NCBI RefSeq assembly: GCF_026627425.1
Contig: NZ_JAPNLH010000001.1
Location: 1-64,000 of the forward strand
Source of the DNA: Arthrobacter endolithicus
Lineage (GTDB): Bacteria; Actinomycetota; Actinomycetes; Actinomycetales; Micrococcaceae
Length of the DNA: 64,000 nucleotides
Reading direction: 5' to 3'
Shown here: piece by piece, positions 16,785 to 25,598 of the stretch
How positions within the stretch are numbered: the stretch's first letter is position 1
Layout: every line of letters begins with the position of its first letter
The notes under the pieces: generated by a model
Seen by the model: only the letters and a program-made list of their open reading frames with translations
The model's database searches: none
Told to the model about the DNA's origin: nothing
Program-made: the position numbers and the translations under genes

Positions 16785-18155
16785 ATGAGCAACCAAGTAA
16801 CCCATCCATACATCCCCAACTCGGTTCCGGCCGTGCGGGAGCAGATGCTGGCCGCCGTGGGAGCTGCCGACATCGAGGAGTTCTACGCTGACATTCCGGC
16901 AAGCCTGCGCGTTCAAGGCAGCCTGAACCTGCCGGCACCCTTCCTCGCTGAGGCCGAGCTGGAGCGGCACGTCAGTTCGCTGCTGAACAAAAACACGAGT
17001 ACCCGCGAAACCCTAAGTTTCCTGGGCGCCGGGACCTATAACCACTACGTGCCTGCTGTCGTGGACGAGGTCATCAGCCGCAGCGAATTTCTTACCGCCT
17101 ACGCGGGGGAGCCGTACGAGGACCACGGCCGCTTCCAGGCGTTGTTTGAATACCAGTCGATGATGGCGGAGCTGCTGAACATGGACGTCGTGAACGTCCC
17201 TACCTACGACGGCATGCAGGCCGCTGCCACGGCCCTGGCCATGGCGGGCCGCATTACCGGCCGCCGCGGCATAGTCCTGGTCAGCGACGCAAACCCGGAC
17301 GCACTGTCCAAGGTTTCCGACTATGTGCGCTCCTTCATGGACCTGAGCATCGTGCCGTCAATCAACGGCACCGCGGACCTGCAGGCCGCGGCCCTGGCCA
17401 TCGGCGCGGACACCGCAGCTCTCTGGATCCAGACGCCCAGCTTCCACGGTGCGTTGGAGGACCAAGGTGAGCAGCTGGCCCGGTTGGCGCACGACGCCGG
17501 TGCACTCGTCGTTGTCGGCACGGACCCGATTGCCTACGGTGCGCTGGCTCCGCCCGCAGACTGGGGGGCGGACATTGTCTGCGGCGACATCCAGTCCCTG
17601 GGGATCCACCAGTGGTTTGGCGGTGGACGGGGCGGCTTCATCGCCGTCCATGACGATCCGACGTTTGTGCTGGAAATGCCTTCCCGTTTGTTCGGCCTTG
17701 AGTCCACCGATGTCGAGGGCGAGTACGGCTTCGGTGACGTGGCCTGGGACCGCACATCGTTCGCGCTGCGCGAAGAAGGGAAGGAATGGGTGGGCACAGC
17801 GGCCGCCCTGTGGGGTATCGCCGCCGGCGTCTACCTTGCCTCAATGGGACCCACCGGCATGGCGGAGCTGGGAGAGACCCTGCTGGCACGCACGGCCTAC
17901 GCCGCGCAGAAGCTGGCCGGCGTTGACGGCGTGCAGCTGTGCGACTCCGCCCTGCACCTGCGCGAGTTCGCCATCGATTTTTCCAATGCCGCCTTGTCCA
18001 GTACTGAGGCTGTCGCGGCCTTGCGGGTCCGGGGGATTGAGCCAGGCGTTGTATTGCCCGGCAACTGTCTGCTCGTATGCGTGACCGAACAGATCACCGC
18101 CGCGGACATCGATACCCTTGCGGCCACCCTCACCGCCGTTTTGAAGGAGAACTAA
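16785..18155 (+). CDS. GcvPA-like subunit of a glycine-decarboxylase-type (P-protein) enzyme, divergent
   Basis: A 456-residue protein of the GcvPA type (usual length about 450): SLLNKNTSTRETLSFLGAGT, NHYVPAVVDEVISRSEF, FEYQSMMAELLNMDVVNVPT, and IVCGDIQSLGIHQWFGGG are recognisable. Classical GcvPA has TAYTPYQPEISQG; here T104-R116 reads TAYAGEPYEDHGR. The usual RREKATSNICTNQ signature is replaced by REEGKEWVGTAA near residue 330. The ATG has AGAGGTGA at 16773-16780. It is followed by the GcvPB-like gene. No gcvT, gcvH or lpd is present. The pair may act on an amino acid other than glycine or without the glycine-cleavage cycle. Confidence 0.82.
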   Translation: MSNQVTHPYIPNSVPAVREQMLAAVGAADIEEFYADIPASLRVQGSLNLPAPFLAEAELERHVSSLLNKNTSTRETLSFLGAGTYNHYVPAVVDEVISRSEFLTAYAGEPYEDHGRFQALFEYQSMMAELLNMDVVNVPTYDGMQAAATALAMAGRITGRRGIVLVSDANPDALSKVSDYVRSFMDLSIVPSINGTADLQAAALAIGADTAALWIQTPSFHGALEDQGEQLARLAHDAGALVVVGTDPIAYGALAPPADWGADIVCGDIQSLGIHQWFGGGRGGFIAVHDDPTFVLEMPSRLFGLESTDVEGEYGFGDVAWDRTSFALREEGKEWVGTAAALWGIAAGVYLASMGPTGMAELGETLLARTAYAAQKLAGVDGVQLCDSALHLREFAIDFSNAALSSTEAVAALRVRGIEPGVVLPGNCLLVCVTEQITAADIDTLAATLTAVLKEN

Positions 18156-18156
18156 G

Positions 18157-19719
18157 ATGGCACTTCCTGTTGCCCCGAAGCCCGTCCTGCGCCGCTTTCA
18201 TCAGGCACGCTGGGATGAAAAGATCATTTTCGAACTGAGCACGCCCGGCGAACGGGGCATCCTGGTCCAGCAGAGCGAGCCGGCTGCCACCGAGGCACTG
18301 GCCTTGCGCGAGGACCGCTTGGCCCCGCTGCGCCGGACCGCCGCCCCCGTGCTGCCGGAACTGGCCCAGATGCGGGTGGTGCGGCACTACCTGCGTCTGA
18401 GCCAGGAAAACCTGGGTGCGGACTTCAACATTGACATCGGCCAGGGCACCTGCACCATGAAGTACAGTCCCAAAATTAATGAGACCCTCATCGGCACGCC
18501 GAAGCTGATGGACCTGCACCCGCTGCAGGACGAGGCCAGCATCCAGGGCGTGTTGGAGATCTTCTGGCGGATGGAACAGCTGTTGGCGGAGATCTCGGGG
18601 ATGGCACGCGTCAGCCTGCAGACCCAGGGCGGCTCGGCCGCCATCTGGGCCAACATTGCCATGATCCGCGCGTACCACGAGTCCAACGGGGACGGACAGG
18701 TCAGGGATGAGGTCATCACGACCATTTTCTCGCATCCCTCCAACGCCGCCTGCGCCAAGGCGGCCGGTTACAAGGTCATCACGCTGATGCCGGACGCTGA
18801 CGGCTACCCGGACATCGACGCCCTTCGGGCAGCGGTCTCCCCCCGCACGGCGGCCCTGATGATCACCAACCCCGAGGACACCGGCATCTACAACGCCAAG
18901 ATCCGTGAGTTCGTGGACATTGTCCACGAGGCCGGTGGCCTGGCGGCGTATGACCAAGCTAATGCCAATGGCATTCTTGGCATCACCCGGGCCTCCGACG
19001 CCGGCTTTGACCTGTGCCACTTCAACCTGCACAAAACGTTCAGCACCCCGCACGCCAGCGGCGGCCCCGGCGCCGGCGCCAGCTGCGTCTCGGAGAAGCT
19101 CGTGCCGTTCCTGCCCGGCCCCACCATTGACAAGGTGGCGGAGAAGTTCGTCATCAACCGCGACCACCCGCAGTCGGTGGGCGTTGTGGCCCCGTTTTAC
19201 GGGGTGGCCCCAAACGTGGTCCGTGCCTACGCCTGGATCATGGCGCTCGGTGCAGACGGCCTGCGCCAGGCCGCCGAGACTGCCGTACTGAACAACAATT
19301 ATCTGCTGGCCAAGGTCCTGGAAATTCCCGGTGCCTCCGCTCCGTATGCGGAGGGCAAGCGGCGCATCGAGCAGGTCCGCTACTCCTGGCAGGAGCTCTT
19401 TGAGGACACCGGCGTTTCCTCGGAGGAGATCGGCATTCGGATGTCCGACTTCGGCATGCATTATTGGACCAGCCACCACCCGTACCTTGTCCCGCAGCCG
19501 TTCACGCTCGAACCCACCGAGTCCTACTCGAAGGCGGAGATTGACGAGTACGTGGCCGTGCTGGCCCATGTCGCCGGCGAGGCGCGCAGCAACCCGGAGA
19601 TCGTCCGCACCGCCCCGCACAACCAGACGGTGCACCACATCCACCATGATGATCTGGACGATCCGGCGCGCTGGGCCATTAGCTGGCGCGCCTATCAGAG
19701 GAAATATCCGAGCAACTGA
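18157..19719 (+). CDS. GcvPB-like, PLP-binding subunit of a P-protein-type enzyme, divergent
   Basis: A 520-residue protein like GcvPB (usual about 490). The PLP lysine is K293 in HFNLHKTFSTPHASGGPGAG; classical P-proteins have [20 protein letters not shown], so the Gly-rich loop is altered. LVPFLPGPTI replaces the usual LAPFLPGH. ADFNIDIGQGTCTMKYSPK matches the family's LGSCTMKYNPK region. AAGGAGA (18144-18150) sets the start, one base after the upstream stop. A strong hairpin follows at 19730. Family reaction: PLP-dependent decarboxylation of glycine with transfer of aminomethyl to lipoyl-GcvH; without H-protein nearby the true reaction is open. Confidence 0.83.
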   Translation: MALPVAPKPVLRRFHQARWDEKIIFELSTPGERGILVQQSEPAATEALALREDRLAPLRRTAAPVLPELAQMRVVRHYLRLSQENLGADFNIDIGQGTCTMKYSPKINETLIGTPKLMDLHPLQDEASIQGVLEIFWRMEQLLAEISGMARVSLQTQGGSAAIWANIAMIRAYHESNGDGQVRDEVITTIFSHPSNAACAKAAGYKVITLMPDADGYPDIDALRAAVSPRTAALMITNPEDTGIYNAKIREFVDIVHEAGGLAAYDQANANGILGITRASDAGFDLCHFNLHKTFSTPHASGGPGAGASCVSEKLVPFLPGPTIDKVAEKFVINRDHPQSVGVVAPFYGVAPNVVRAYAWIMALGADGLRQAAETAVLNNNYLLAKVLEIPGASAPYAEGKRRIEQVRYSWQELFEDTGVSSEEIGIRMSDFGMHYWTSHHPYLVPQPFTLEPTESYSKAEIDEYVAVLAHVAGEARSNPEIVRTAPHNQTVHHIHHDDLDDPARWAISWRAYQRKYPSN

Positions 19720-19729
19720 CACAGGAAAA

Positions 19730-19797
19730 GGGCGACGGCGGCACGCACCAAGGCGTTCATACCGCCGGCCGTAAAGCCGGCCGTGCCGCCGTCGCCC
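19730..19797 (+). terminator. Hairpin after the P-protein-like pair
   Basis: A perfect 16-base stem (GGGCGACGGCGGCACG at 19730-19745 with its complement at 19782-19797) encloses a second GC-rich hairpin around CCGGCCGTAAAGCCGG. There is no U-tract. It can stop or reduce readthrough into importer 2, which starts 64 bases downstream. Confidence 0.6.
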
Positions 19798-19860
19798 TGA
19801 GGCTCCGCCCGTGTCAATCGTTCCATCCCACCCCCAGTACCAATCACCCAGGAGTATCCC

Positions 19861-21153
19861 GTGAACAGCATCACCTTCAGCCGTAGGAATTTCGTGGCGG
19901 GCGCTCTCGGCGTCGGCGCACTGCTGGCCACATCGGCCTGCGGCGGATCGGCCGGCGGCAACAGCGCATCCCAGATCACCTGGTCCACCTGGGGGACCCC
20001 AGAGGAGGGGCAGCGCTTCAAAACGTTCAACACCGCATTCAAGGCCGACAACCCCAGCATCAACGCCACCTTGCAGATGGTGCCGTCTTACTCGGACTAC
20101 CACTCCAAGCTCCTGACCCAACTGACGTCCGGCACTGCACCGGACGTTTTCTATGTCGGTGATGACTACCTCGGGAAATTCGTCTCCGCCGGCGTGCTCA
20201 TGGACCTGACCCCGGTGGTCAGCGGACCGGACGCCAAGGTCACGCTGGCGGACTTCAACGAGGCCCTGTTTGGCGCCGGCAAGACGGACAAGGGCATCTT
20301 CGCCCTGCCCAACGACTGTAACCCGGACGTTTTCTGGTTCGATAAGAAGGCTTTGGCTGCTGCCGGCATCACCGAAAATCCGGCCGAGCTCGCCGCAGCC
20401 GGCAACTGGACCATCGAGACCTTTTTGGCCATGTGCGCCAAGCTGGCCGCCAACGGCATGACCGGTGCCATCTTCTGGAACTACTGGTCCACCCACTGGA
20501 GCTGGGTGACGGCCAACGGCGGCGAGGTCTTCGATTCGGCCGGTAAGTTCGTACTCCCGCAGGACCCGAAGAGCGTCGCCGCCATCGCATCTCTGGCCGA
20601 TGCCTTCGCCAACAAGTCCTTCACCGTGGCCGACACCCTGCCGGATGGATCCGGCGCGGACAGCCTGTTCGTCTCCCACAAGGCGGGCTTCTACGTTCAG
20701 GGCCGCTACGGCATAGCCACGGCCGAACAGTCAGGCAACAAAGACGATTACGACATCGCTCCGTGGCCTACAGTTTCGGGCAAGCCCGGCAGCAGCGGCG
20801 TTGCCGCATCCTATCTGGTGATCAATGCCAAGACCAAGGCGCCCAAGACAGCATCGACCTTCGTGGGCGAGTTCCTCAGCTCCAAGGGCCAGACCCTACG
20901 CCTGGCCGACGGCGGCAATGCCGTCCCATCGGTCAAGGGCGCCGACTCCGTGGTCCTGGGCGGGAACTACCCCGCGCATGCGAAGTCCTTCCTCGACATG
21001 ACCCACACCGGCTTCGAGGACTTTTCCAAAGAGGCAAGTGTTCCAGGCCTGTCCTCCGACGTCAGCAAGGCCATGCTCTCCATGTACCAGGGCAAAGCCA
21101 GCGCGGGGGACACCATCGCGGCCGTGTCAACGCTGATCGAAAAGGCGGTCTGA
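19861..21153 (+). CDS. Sugar ABC importer, substrate-binding lipoprotein (importer 2)
   Basis: A 430-residue solute-binding protein. The N-terminus FSRRNFVAGALGVGALLATSAC combines a twin-arginine motif (SRRNF) with a lipobox (TSAC), indicating Tat export and lipid anchoring. The mature part starts QITWSTWGTPEEGQRFKTFN. GTG start at 19861 with GGAG eight bases upstream. No GntR-type site is seen directly upstream; expression may come from readthrough past the 19730 hairpin or from its own promoter. Belongs with the two permeases and GH63-like hydrolase that follow. Confidence 0.87.
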   Translation: MNSITFSRRNFVAGALGVGALLATSACGGSAGGNSASQITWSTWGTPEEGQRFKTFNTAFKADNPSINATLQMVPSYSDYHSKLLTQLTSGTAPDVFYVGDDYLGKFVSAGVLMDLTPVVSGPDAKVTLADFNEALFGAGKTDKGIFALPNDCNPDVFWFDKKALAAAGITENPAELAAAGNWTIETFLAMCAKLAANGMTGAIFWNYWSTHWSWVTANGGEVFDSAGKFVLPQDPKSVAAIASLADAFANKSFTVADTLPDGSGADSLFVSHKAGFYVQGRYGIATAEQSGNKDDYDIAPWPTVSGKPGSSGVAASYLVINAKTKAPKTASTFVGEFLSSKGQTLRLADGGNAVPSVKGADSVVLGGNYPAHAKSFLDMTHTGFEDFSKEASVPGLSSDVSKAMLSMYQGKASAGDTIAAVSTLIEKAV

Positions 21154-21157
21154 CGTC

Positions 21158-22096
21158 GTGACGGCTGTCCTGGCCAAGGCTGGCACCCCCGGGGCCGGCC
21201 TGGAAGAGCGGAAGGAGGCGGGATGGCGCAAACGTGACCGCTGGTCCGGGCTCGTCTTCGTCAGTCCGCAGCTGATCGGCATGAGCGTTTTCGTGCTGCT
21301 GCCCTTCGCCGTCGGATTGGTCCTGGCCTTCGCCCAATGGGACGGGCTGACCGAGCTGAGCTGGGTGGGGCTGGCAAACTTCCAGGCCCAACTGGCCGAC
21401 CCCGTGTTTTTGCGCTCCATCCTGAACACCCTGGGCCTGGCCATGATCACCGTGCCCGTGGGCCTGGCCTTGTCGCTGCTGATTGCCGTCGCCTTGGACC
21501 GGCTGCGCGGACGCACCGGCTATCTGCTGCTCTACTTCGCCCCGGTGATGACCAGCTCCATCGCTGTGTCCCTGGTATGGCAGCAGATCCTCCGGGCCGA
21601 CGGGCCTCTGAATGAGGCGTTTTCCACAGTCTTCGGCATCCCCGGCCCGGGCTGGCTCAGTGATCCCCGCTTTGTGCTGCTGGCCGTGAGCATCGTGACC
21701 ATCTGGTCCTCCCTGGGTCTGAACGTCATCATCTTCCTGGCGGGCCTGCAGGGCATCAACCCGACGATTCTGGAAGCCGCGCGGGTGGATGGCGCGGGGC
21801 CGCTGCGGACCATGCTGGCGATCCGCTTGCCGCTGCTGTCCCCGGTGGTGTTCTTTTCCACGGTAGTGGCCGTCATCAGCTCCTTCCAGACCTTTGACGT
21901 GGTCTTCATCCTGACCAAAGACGGCGGGCCGGAGAACTCGGCCCGGACTATCGTCTACCAGATCTATGACGAAGGCTTCAAGCATTTCCAATTCGGGATG
22001 GCCAGTGCGGCATCCATCATCTTGCTCATCCTGACCCTCGTCGTCACCGCCGTGCAGCTCGGACTGCAACGCCGGTTCGTGCACTACGAAAGCTGA
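21158..22096 (+). CDS. Sugar ABC permease, MalF type (importer 2)
   Basis: A 312-residue permease with six membrane segments and EAA loop LEAARVDGAGPLRTMLAIRL. GTG start 4 bases after the binding-protein stop. It resembles the first importer's MalF-type permease only at family level, so the two importers are probably not recent duplicates and may carry different cargo. ATPase absent. Confidence 0.88.
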   Translation: MTAVLAKAGTPGAGLEERKEAGWRKRDRWSGLVFVSPQLIGMSVFVLLPFAVGLVLAFAQWDGLTELSWVGLANFQAQLADPVFLRSILNTLGLAMITVPVGLALSLLIAVALDRLRGRTGYLLLYFAPVMTSSIAVSLVWQQILRADGPLNEAFSTVFGIPGPGWLSDPRFVLLAVSIVTIWSSLGLNVIIFLAGLQGINPTILEAARVDGAGPLRTMLAIRLPLLSPVVFFSTVVAVISSFQTFDVVFILTKDGGPENSARTIVYQIYDEGFKHFQFGMASAASIILLILTLVVTAVQLGLQRRFVHYES

Positions 22097-22100
22097 GACC

Positions 22101-23000
22101 GTGACAACCACACTGCAGAAGGCACCGGTCCGCAAAGTCCCGGCCCCGATCGGCCGCCGGAGACGGACACACAGCGCCAAGGGGTCCAGGGTCACTCTGC
22201 ACGTGCTGTTGGCCGTGGGCGGCTTCCTGATGGTGGCCCCGTTCCTGTGGATGCTGCTGACCTCCTTCAAGACCCTGCCGCAGATCCTGGCGAACCCACT
22301 GGGCCTTTTTCCCTCACCCTGGAACTTCAATAATTATGCCGACGCCTGGCAGGCCGCCCCCTTCGGGCTCGCCTACTGGAACAGCATCTACATCTGTATC
22401 CTGACCGTCGCCGGAACCATCCTGACCGCCTCGATGGCCGCGTACGCATTCGCCCGGATCGAGTTCAGGGGAAGCAAATTCCTCTTCATCTTGTTCCTGG
22501 CCACCCAAATGGTCCCGCAGCAGGTCACCATTGTGCCGCTGTACATGATCTTCTCGAAGCTGGGTTGGGTGGACACGCACCTGGCGCTGATCATCCCGGC
22601 CGTGCTGTGCAACCCGTTCGCGGTGTTCCTGGTACGCCAGTTTATTCGCTCGCTTCCCGTGGAACTTGAGGAGGCGGCCCGGCTGGATGGGGCCGGCCGC
22701 TGGCGGATCCTGTTCAGCATCGTGATGCCGAACATCAAGCCGGGCCTGGCCGCCCTATCCATCGTCGTGGCGCTGGGGGCCTGGAACAACTTTTTCCTGC
22801 CCTTGATTGTGCTCAACAGCGAGAACCAGTTCACGGTGCCGCTGCTGCTCTCGCAATTCACCGGACAGTACGGCGGTGTCAATTACTCCCTGGTCATGGC
22901 AGCATCGGCCATTTCCATCGTGCCGATGCTTATCGCGTTCCTCATCGGCAACCGCAAAATCCTCAATTCCATGGCCATGTCCGGCATGGGCGGCTCCTGA
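22101..23000 (+). CDS. Sugar ABC permease, MalG type (importer 2)
   Basis: A 299-residue permease: a 30-residue basic N-terminal extension, then GGFLMVAPFLWMLLTSFKTL and an EAA loop LEEAARLDGAGRWRILFSIV. GTG start 4 bases after the upstream stop; its stop shares a base with the ATG of the next gene, giving tight coupling to the GH63-like hydrolase. Confidence 0.88.
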   Translation: MTTTLQKAPVRKVPAPIGRRRRTHSAKGSRVTLHVLLAVGGFLMVAPFLWMLLTSFKTLPQILANPLGLFPSPWNFNNYADAWQAAPFGLAYWNSIYICILTVAGTILTASMAAYAFARIEFRGSKFLFILFLATQMVPQQVTIVPLYMIFSKLGWVDTHLALIIPAVLCNPFAVFLVRQFIRSLPVELEEAARLDGAGRWRILFSIVMPNIKPGLAALSIVVALGAWNNFFLPLIVLNSENQFTVPLLLSQFTGQYGGVNYSLVMAASAISIVPMLIAFLIGNRKILNSMAMSGMGGS

Positions 23001-24745
23001 TGGGTCCGTGGCCCGGCGCCGGCGCCTTCATCGATCTGGACGCGGTGCCGCTGACGGACCGGGGCTCGCGCCTGCTCGTCTTTGTCCGGCCCGACGGCGA
23101 CCTCCGGGTGGCGGGAGCGGTCTACGAACGCAGCGCGGAGCGGTGCACGCATTTGCGCCGGCTCGCGGTGACGGACGCCGCAGGCCGGCGCCTGCCGGTC
23201 ACGGCCGTGGGCCCGGAGGGAATCAGCTTTGCCGGTGGGGCGGCGTCGCTGACGTTTGTCGACGCGGAAACCCTCAGTGTCGGGGTTGCCGAGGACGGCG
23301 GCCCGGTCACCGTCGAAATGGAGGCATTCGGTGTCGACAGTCTCGGCCAGCCCGTCTCCGAAGTTGACGGCGCGCCGATCCGCTGGTGCAGCACCGAAGG
23401 CCCCGGCACGTTGGGCGCCGCCGGCACTGTGCTGCCGGCGGGGGGCAGCGTAAGCGTGCGGATGGGCGGCCCCGTCCGCACCACACCGCAGTCCGGCAGC
23501 CACCGGCAGTACCTGTCCGCGGCGTGCGCCCGCTGGCAAGACTGGTTCGACAAGCTGCCGGCTGTCCGGGACCAGGACGTCGAAATGGTCCGCTATGCGT
23601 GGTGGATCCTAGCCAGCAACATTGTCCGGCTGGCCACGCACCCCGAAATCGAGGCCGTGGTGCCGTCCAAGCAGGGCTATGTTGCCGCCTGGCAATGGGA
23701 CTCGTATTTCATCAGTTTCGGGCTGCGCCACGGCGATCCGGAGCTGGCCGCCGACCAGCTCCGGCTGTTTTTTTCCGAGCAGGCGTCCGACGGCGGCCTA
23801 CCGGATGTGGTGCACGACGGCGGCACGCTGGCCTGCGTGGCGGACGTGCCGCCGGGGGACCTGGCCACGCTGGCGCGGTTACATGGGGCCGACTCGCCGA
23901 TGGTCAGCCAGGCGGACATGCCCATTACCAAACCGCCGCTGGCCGCGTGGGCGGCCCGTGCAGTGGACCAGGCGGCCGGAAACGCAATGCCGATGTCGCT
24001 GCAGAGCGAGCTAAAGGAGGGCCTGGACCGGCTGCATCGGTGGTGGTTCCAGCGGCCCTCACCGGACGGGCTGCCGGGATACGAACACGTCTATTCCTCC
24101 GGGCTGGACGATTCGCCGCTGTTCGACGACGGCGGTCCGGTGTTCGCGCCCGATCTGCCCAGCTACCTGGTGCTGGCCCTGGATGCCATGTCCGGGCTGG
24201 CGGATGACATCGGCGACGCCGCCGAAGCGTCGGCCCAGCGTTCCTTGGCGGACTCGACCGCGGAACGGCTGATCTCCGAGCGCTTTGATCCGAAGCTGGG
24301 CCGGTTTGTGGCGCTGACTCCGGCCGGGCGCCGCGAAACCCTGACTCCGTTCGCCCTGATGCCGCTGCTGACCGGCAGGCTCCCTTACCGGGTGCTGGAA
24401 GGGCTCCGGAAATCGCTCAGTGGGCCTGGTGCCTTGGGAGCGGCCTATCCGCTGCCTACCGTCGCGCTGAACGAACCCGAATTCAACGCCGACCGGATGT
24501 GGCGCGGCCCCGTCTGGCTGAACGTGAATTGGCTGATCGTTCAAGGTCTGCTGCGCAGTGGCCTGGACACCGAGGCCGCAGAGCTGGCCGAGCGGACAGT
24601 CCAGATGGTGCGCAAGAGCGGCGGTCTGCACGAGTACTGGAATCCGCTGACCGGGACCAGGGCAGCCGGTGCCACCACCGGCTTCGGCTGGTCGGCGGCG
24701 CTGTTTCTGGATCTGGCCGTGTGGCTGGAGGCCAGGGACAACTGA
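23000..24745 (+). CDS. GH63-like (alpha/alpha)6 glycoside hydrolase
   Basis: A 581-residue cytoplasmic protein. An N-terminal beta domain (about 1-170) is followed by an (alpha/alpha)6 barrel with WQWDSYF, YEHVYSSGLDDSP (candidate acid D370), RMWRGPVWLNVNWLI and HEYWNPLTGTRAAGATTGF (candidate base E545). This layout fits the GH63 branch that includes mannosylglycerate and glucosylglycerate hydrolases, and more distantly GH37 trehalase. By context it may hydrolyse an alpha-glycosidic compatible solute or oligosaccharide brought in by importer 2. Substrate is inference. Confidence 0.78.
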   Translation: MGPWPGAGAFIDLDAVPLTDRGSRLLVFVRPDGDLRVAGAVYERSAERCTHLRRLAVTDAAGRRLPVTAVGPEGISFAGGAASLTFVDAETLSVGVAEDGGPVTVEMEAFGVDSLGQPVSEVDGAPIRWCSTEGPGTLGAAGTVLPAGGSVSVRMGGPVRTTPQSGSHRQYLSAACARWQDWFDKLPAVRDQDVEMVRYAWWILASNIVRLATHPEIEAVVPSKQGYVAAWQWDSYFISFGLRHGDPELAADQLRLFFSEQASDGGLPDVVHDGGTLACVADVPPGDLATLARLHGADSPMVSQADMPITKPPLAAWAARAVDQAAGNAMPMSLQSELKEGLDRLHRWWFQRPSPDGLPGYEHVYSSGLDDSPLFDDGGPVFAPDLPSYLVLALDAMSGLADDIGDAAEASAQRSLADSTAERLISERFDPKLGRFVALTPAGRRETLTPFALMPLLTGRLPYRVLEGLRKSLSGPGALGAAYPLPTVALNEPEFNADRMWRGPVWLNVNWLIVQGLLRSGLDTEAAELAERTVQMVRKSGGLHEYWNPLTGTRAAGATTGFGWSAALFLDLAVWLEARDN

Positions 24746-24781
24746 CCGTTGCGGGTTCTGCAACCCCCTCGGTTCCATAAC

Positions 24782-24831
24782 CGCATCAGGAAGCCCGTCC
24801 CGGAAGAATCCGGGACGGGCTTCCTGATGCG
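24782..24831. terminator. Bidirectional terminator, perfect 22-base stem
   Basis: A perfect 22-base inverted repeat (24782-24803 and 24810-24831) with a 6-base AAGAAT loop lies between the convergent glycosidase and SDR genes, 9 bases from the SDR stop. It should end transcription from both sides. Confidence 0.85.
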
Positions 24832-24839
24832 TGGGCAGC

Positions 24840-25598
24840 TTAAGCGATGCCGCCGCCGTCGACCACCAGTGCCGAACCGGTGACATAGGAGCTGGCGTCG
24901 CTGGCGAGCCACACCACTGCCTCGGCGATTTCCTCCGGGGTGCCCATGCGCTTGAGCGGGCGGTCGTTGGACTCGGCCAGGAAGCTCTGCTCCTCCTGGG
25001 AAAGTTGGCGGGCCTCCTCACGGAGCATGGGGGTATTCGTGTCGCCGGGGTTTACCGAGTTGACCCGGATGTTGTCCGGTCCATGGTCGATGGCCAGTGC
25101 GCGGGTCATATTCACCACTGCCGCCTTGGACGTGCAGTAGGAGATCGCGTCGCCGCCGCCCTTCAACCCCCAGCCGGAACCGGTGTTGACGATCGAGCCG
25201 CCACCGGCGGCCTGCATCAGCGGCACCACGTGCTTGCACAGCAGGAACGGTCCGCGGACGTTGACGGCCATGACCTGGTCCCAGTCCTCAATGGACGTTT
25301 CCAGCACGTTGGCCCGGCGGATGATGCCTGCATTGTTGAACAGCACATTGACACTGCCGAACGCCTCCACCACCTGCGCCACGCCGGACTGAACCTGCTC
25401 GTCGTCGGCCACGTTGACCGCAATGCCGACCGCCTTCACACCCAGCGCACTGGCCTCGTCGGCCACAGCTTTGGCGGCTGCCTCATTGATGTCGAAGATG
25501 GCCACGTTGGCGCCCTCGGCTGCCATGGCCAGGGCCGTGGCACGGCCGATGCCGGAACCGCCGCCGGTGATAATGGCATTTTTGTCCTGCAAACGCAT
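24840..25598 (-). CDS. SDR-family dehydrogenase in the GntR block
   Basis: A 252-residue classical SDR: TGGGSGIG, NNAG (LFNNAGIIRRANV), active-site Ser in VNTGSGWG, and YCTSK. GAAGGAG sits just upstream of the ATG. Typical reaction: NAD(P)-dependent oxidation of a secondary alcohol. It is downstream of the ATP-NAD-kinase-like gene with no gap (stop of one at 25599, start of the other at 25598), so the two are coupled and probably driven from the GntR-bound intergenic region at 26821. Confidence 0.87.
   Translation of the reverse strand: MRLQDKNAIITGGGSGIGRATALAMAAEGANVAIFDINEAAAKAVADEASALGVKAVGIAVNVADDEQVQSGVAQVVEAFGSVNVLFNNAGIIRRANVLETSIEDWDQVMAVNVRGPFLLCKHVVPLMQAAGGGSIVNTGSGWGLKGGGDAISYCTSKAAVVNMTRALAIDHGPDNIRVNSVNPGDTNTPMLREEARQLSQEEQSFLAESNDRPLKRMGTPEEIAEAVVWLASDASSYVTGSALVVDGGGIA

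Noticed and set aside
18130-20679. A very long open frame on the minus strand (849 codons) opposite the GcvPB-like gene and binding protein
   Set aside because: It mirrors clear genes on the plus strand, crosses their boundary and the hairpin at 19730, and shows no recognisable domain. High GC makes such antisense frames common.
21062-22330. A 422-codon minus-strand frame opposite importer 2 permease
   Set aside because: Composition is rich in Gln, His, Gly and Asp, as expected from reading membrane-protein codons backwards; no start signal or domain.
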